A DNA stretch of 64,000 nt from JAVBKV01 sp031553885 (GTDB lineage Bacteria > Bacteroidota > Bacteroidia > Bacteroidales > Azobacteroidaceae): the NCBI GenBank assembly GCA_031553885.1, contig JAVBKV010000016.1, forward strand, positions 19,566 through 83,565. The letters are read 5' to 3'. Shown piece by piece: positions 61,001 through 64,000 of the stretch; position 1 is the first letter of the stretch; each line of letters starts with the position of its first letter. The notes beneath the pieces were generated by a model that was given only the letters and a program-made list of their open reading frames with translations, had not been told where the DNA came from and made no database searches. Made by a program: the position numbers and the translations under genes.

Positions 61001-61282
61001 ATGACATGCCCTGACCCTATTGATAAAAAAACTATTTACTGGGTATATCTTTTCCGGGATACAAAAGATGAATCCCTCCAAATCGGTTATAGTCTGAATT
61101 TACCCGGATGGATCCGGTCGAACAAGGAAGTTATCTTTCTGCTTTATTACCGAAAATTCGATTTTGTCGCCGATGCGCTCGGACATAAGACATTGTTGGA
61201 ACGGCTTTCTGTGGCCTCTCTCAACCGGATAATACTTCAGATGAATCCGGAAAGAAAAAACATACTTACAGAATTAAAATAG
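61001..61282 (+). CDS. Small GIY-YIG-like protein, probably not a nuclease
   Basis: A 93-residue soluble protein. VYLFRDTKDESLQIGYS and FLLYYRKFDFVADALGHKTLLERLS match the layout of the short GIY-YIG domain (VYxL..., SLYIGxT, LVYYExF..EALxRE), but the YIG tyrosine is replaced by Gln and the catalytic Arg position reads NLPGWIRS, so cleavage is doubtful. The remaining C-terminal helix is LERLSVASLNRIILQMNPE. Resemblance is by eye only. It leads a cluster of three genes behind the 21-bp repeats and precedes a phospholipase-like gene by 44 nt. Confidence 0.55.
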   Translation: MTCPDPIDKKTIYWVYLFRDTKDESLQIGYSLNLPGWIRSNKEVIFLLYYRKFDFVADALGHKTLLERLSVASLNRIILQMNPERKNILTELK

Positions 61283-61326
61283 TTAGCGAATCATCCATTT
61301 TTATTAATCTTCAAAATTCTAAAATT

Positions 61327-62787
61327 ATGGCAAAAGAACATGACAATGAATTTATACTTGACCTGTGGACAGGTATAAATCAAGTAAAATTAATCATTCG
61401 AGAGTATTGTATTACAGAAGGGCAACCTTGGGATGAAAAAAACAACCTTATGGAAAGAAAGGGTGGCGGTGGTACCAGTTGGTCTTTTTGTATAAAAGCA
61501 GGACGGAAAAAATCTCCGGGTGTAGCTAATTGGTTTAGAGATAAAATTTATGGAGGAAACGCGGTCGGATGTAAGGTTCAACTCGATTCATTACCCAATG
61601 AACTCAATTTTGCTTTTATGGGGGAACTATCTTTCATATACCAAAATAAAGAAGTACTCATTCCGGACATTGTAATCGCTCAGGGAAATAACGGCATTAA
61701 TAATAACTGGTGGTTTGGCTCAGCACTGATGTCAAACGGCATGGTTCATTGTGGCGGAGATTATTTTTTTTCGGTGAAACCGCATGAAGTAAATTGGTTC
61801 TTGATTCGGAAATTTGAAAAAAAACAGCCTTATGCCGACAAATGGATGGGCGATAATCATTTGATTAAAAGTAAATCATTGAGGCAAATATGTATCCCGG
61901 GTTCGCACGATGCAGGAATGAGTATTCTTCAGGAAAATACTGCATTCGGATCTTCGGGCAATACGGTTACGCAATACCGGTCTGTTTATGGACAATTGAT
62001 GCTGGGAACAAGGTACTTTGATATTCGTCCGGCCATCGGAGGTCATCCGGGACGATATGTTACAGGGCATTATTCAAAAGTAATCGATACTTCCTGGCAG
62101 GGAGGCAATGGACAGGATATTCAGGCTATTGTCAATAACATCAATACATTTACCACAGGGCGAAAAGAACTTATTATCTTAAACCTTTCCCATTCGCTCA
62201 ATACAAACGTAGGAAATTTTTCATACCGTCCCTTTAATCATGAAGAATGGAAACAATTGTCCAATATATTGGGAGGAATAAACTATTTATTTGATCTATC
62301 GAAGTTTGAATCTGATTTACCAAAAGATGAAGAAGGATTATATCCGAAAACGACGGACATTCCTTTAAAAAAATTAATAGCTGAAGAATCGTGTGTGATG
62401 ATTGTTAAAACCGAAAAACTGATTGATGAAGATAAGATGGAATTCCCCTCCTTTATAGTTCCGGGATCTCGCTTTAGCATTTTTGATGAATATTCTGATA
62501 CAAATAATGTGGATAAAATGATTGCCGATCAGTTAAAAAAAATGGAAGACAACTGTAAAAAACAATATTTTTTACTCTCATGGACACTAACACAAAGCAA
62601 CTCGCAAGCTACATTGGGCGTACCTCCCATAACTGAACTTGCGAAACAGGCCAACAACCGGATAAGCGAAATTTCACAAAAAGCGACAAAAGAAATATTT
62701 CCCAATATCATCTGTACCGATGCTATCGATGAAAGTTTCGGTACATATGCTGAAGCGTGGAAAATAATTTCTAAATTATTGGGTTAA
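61327..62787 (+). CDS. PI-PLC-like phosphodiesterase without signal peptide
   Basis: A 486-residue protein. Residues about 180-486 resemble the PLC-like phosphodiesterase barrel: the first catalytic pair H194-D195 in IPGSHDAGMS, LGTRYFDIRPAIGG with D232 and R234, and a second histidine H248 in GHYS. Residues 1 to about 165 are a beta-rich domain I do not recognise. No signal peptide or membrane helix is present, which is odd as bacterial PI-PLCs are normally secreted. It shares a direction with the GIY-YIG-like gene and with the exported protein after it. Substrate unknown. Confidence 0.7.
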   Translation: MAKEHDNEFILDLWTGINQVKLIIREYCITEGQPWDEKNNLMERKGGGGTSWSFCIKAGRKKSPGVANWFRDKIYGGNAVGCKVQLDSLPNELNFAFMGELSFIYQNKEVLIPDIVIAQGNNGINNNWWFGSALMSNGMVHCGGDYFFSVKPHEVNWFLIRKFEKKQPYADKWMGDNHLIKSKSLRQICIPGSHDAGMSILQENTAFGSSGNTVTQYRSVYGQLMLGTRYFDIRPAIGGHPGRYVTGHYSKVIDTSWQGGNGQDIQAIVNNINTFTTGRKELIILNLSHSLNTNVGNFSYRPFNHEEWKQLSNILGGINYLFDLSKFESDLPKDEEGLYPKTTDIPLKKLIAEESCVMIVKTEKLIDEDKMEFPSFIVPGSRFSIFDEYSDTNNVDKMIADQLKKMEDNCKKQYFLLSWTLTQSNSQATLGVPPITELAKQANNRISEISQKATKEIFPNIICTDAIDESFGTYAEAWKIISKLLG

Positions 62788-62845
62788 GAACGCTTTACTT
62801 TATCACAGACAAATCAATCATTTATTCACTTAAATTTACAAAATT

Positions 62846-64000
62846 ATGAATCTAAAAAAGTACTTTCTTACCACATCAATCCTGCTATTTGTTTTGTTAT
62901 CAAAAACAAGTGCTTATAATATTTATTTTGGTTTTACCTCATCAATTTTTGATGCGGAGAGTAACAGCAGATCCGGTACGGGTTGGAACTGGGATCATAC
63001 CACTCAAACACTGACTCTGGATCAATCTTATAACCTGGGATTTATAGACTCTGATTGTACGGGACTTATGACGATCAAATATTCCGGTAATGTGTCTATT
63101 TTAGCAAATACGAATGTAACTATATCTGTGGATGGTCAGCTTCACCTTATCGGCGAAACCGGTGCACAGCTTACACTTTCGACAGATATGAGTGCTTCCT
63201 GGTATTTATTAGATGCCAAAGAATTGACTATTACCGGAGGAACCTTAATCTGTACCGGCGGATACGGAATCTATACTTCTGACGGGGATGTTACAATCGA
63301 TGGTGCAACTGTAACAACAACAAGTAGCGATAGCTATGGATATGGTATTCGCGCTAAAGGAGGAGATATTAATATTTTAAATGCAAGTGTCTTAGATGCA
63401 ACCGGCTGTTATGAAGCAATATTTGCCGACAAAAGTATCAATATAATTGAAAGTAATGTCAATTTAAACAATTCTCGAAATCTATTTACAGGTTTTATTA
63501 ACTTGCATATGACCGGCGGAAGGTTAAGCTTTAACGGAGGAACTCCGCCCACGCTTACTTCCCTGTCACCCGCTTCAGGGCCAGATACAGGAGGAACTGA
63601 TGTAACCCTGACAGGAGATAATTTTACAGGAGCGACTACGATGAAGGTCGGGAATGCTATTTATTATGTTTTCTTTAATAATTTTTCCATTATCAGTCCA
63701 ACAAAAATTGAATTTACTACCAGACCCGAAACAGCCGGTCCGATGGATGTGTACATCCAAACACCGGGGGGAGTGGCTGTCCTCAAAGGAGCTTTTACTT
63801 ACCAATCCGAGGCAACTATAAATATTGCCGCCATACAAGGAATCTCAGTTCCGGATATCAATGCTACACCCATAACAACAATTACCGAAACAGGACAATA
63901 TACCGGAACCGTTTCCTGGAGTCCGGCACACAATCCTTTCCAAGGCAGTACACAATATACCGCAACTATTACATTGACACCTAAAGCGGGTTATAAACTC
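62846..64000 (+). CDS. Exported IPT/TIG and Ig-like repeat protein, 5' part (partial)
   Basis: The open frame runs from ATG 62846 to the window end, 385 codons, with no stop. A Sec signal (FLTTSILLFVLLSKTSA) is followed by a beta-helical or jelly-like region (about 24-230: repeated ITGGTLICTGGYGIYTS-type turns), then an IPT/TIG domain at about 233-320 (LTSLSPASGPDTGGTDVTLTG) and the start of a further Ig-like module with QYTGTVSWSP and ITLTPKAGYKL. This resembles large surface adhesin-like proteins. It continues beyond the window, so total length and anchoring are unknown. Confidence 0.7.
   Translation, partial: MNLKKYFLTTSILLFVLLSKTSAYNIYFGFTSSIFDAESNSRSGTGWNWDHTTQTLTLDQSYNLGFIDSDCTGLMTIKYSGNVSILANTNVTISVDGQLHLIGETGAQLTLSTDMSASWYLLDAKELTITGGTLICTGGYGIYTSDGDVTIDGATVTTTSSDSYGYGIRAKGGDINILNASVLDATGCYEAIFADKSINIIESNVNLNNSRNLFTGFINLHMTGGRLSFNGGTPPTLTSLSPASGPDTGGTDVTLTGDNFTGATTMKVGNAIYYVFFNNFSIISPTKIEFTTRPETAGPMDVYIQTPGGVAVLKGAFTYQSEATINIAAIQGISVPDINATPITTITETGQYTGTVSWSPAHNPFQGSTQYTATITLTPKAGYKL

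Overview
The window is a 64 kb piece of a Bacteroidota chromosome, almost certainly order Bacteroidales. The signs are: repeated -7 boxes of the TAnnTTTG type, some with a TTG 19-20 nt upstream; few Shine-Dalgarno sequences; long AT-rich inverted repeats between genes; a fused FeoA-FeoB; split FtcD/FchA in a hut operon; ECF sigma factors beside lipoproteins; TPR/AraC membrane regulators; and M49 peptidase and FucP-type sugar transporter lipoprotein or permease genes typical of gut Bacteroidales. By eye the G+C is in the low forties, which together with the gene set would fit a family such as Odoribacteraceae, but the genus is a guess. No rRNA, tRNA, CRISPR array, prophage or complete insertion sequence was seen.

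Layout. 1-7.1 kb: the end of an outer-membrane barrel protein, a basic-secretory-protein peptidase, feoAB (minus), tpx, a small coiled-coil gene with zapA, and rny. 7.2-10.4 kb: second half of histidine biosynthesis (hisH, hisA, hisF, hisIE) interrupted by a small membrane-protein gene. 10.4-17.1 kb: an FtsE-like ATPase, aspartokinase, lysA, a glycosyltransferase, an unknown gene, GtrA and a GtrB-like glycosyltransferase. 17.1-22.5 kb (minus): radA, a TPR protein and gyrA. 22.7-28.9 kb: the chaperones clpC and htpG, an SGNH lipase and a secreted esterase. 29.0-35.4 kb: a complete five-gene histidine degradation operon (hutU, ftcD, hutI, fchA, hutH), giving glutamate plus methenyl-THF. 35.4-37.3 kb: ECF sigma factor, probable anti-sigma factor and a duplicated lipoprotein.

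37.5-45.9 kb: NfnAB-type oxidoreductase, dipeptidyl peptidase III, an AlkD-like protein, a Fur-family regulator, purA, a membrane zinc protease and a bifunctional-nuclease protein. 46.1-47.5 kb: a second ECF sigma factor and lipoprotein. 47.5-57.7 kb: sugar metabolism. A ROK kinase and nagB are divergent; then come galM, a sugar/H+ symporter, galK, ribulokinase, transketolase and rpiB, which feed galactose and pentoses into glycolysis and the pentose phosphate pathway. 57.8-64 kb is the accessory end: two membrane-anchored AraC-type regulators, a tandem 21-bp repeat in front of a promoter that lacks a -33 box, then a GIY-YIG-like small protein, a PI-PLC-like phosphodiesterase without signal peptide, and a secreted repeat protein that runs off the window. 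This last block is the best candidate for an undescribed system.
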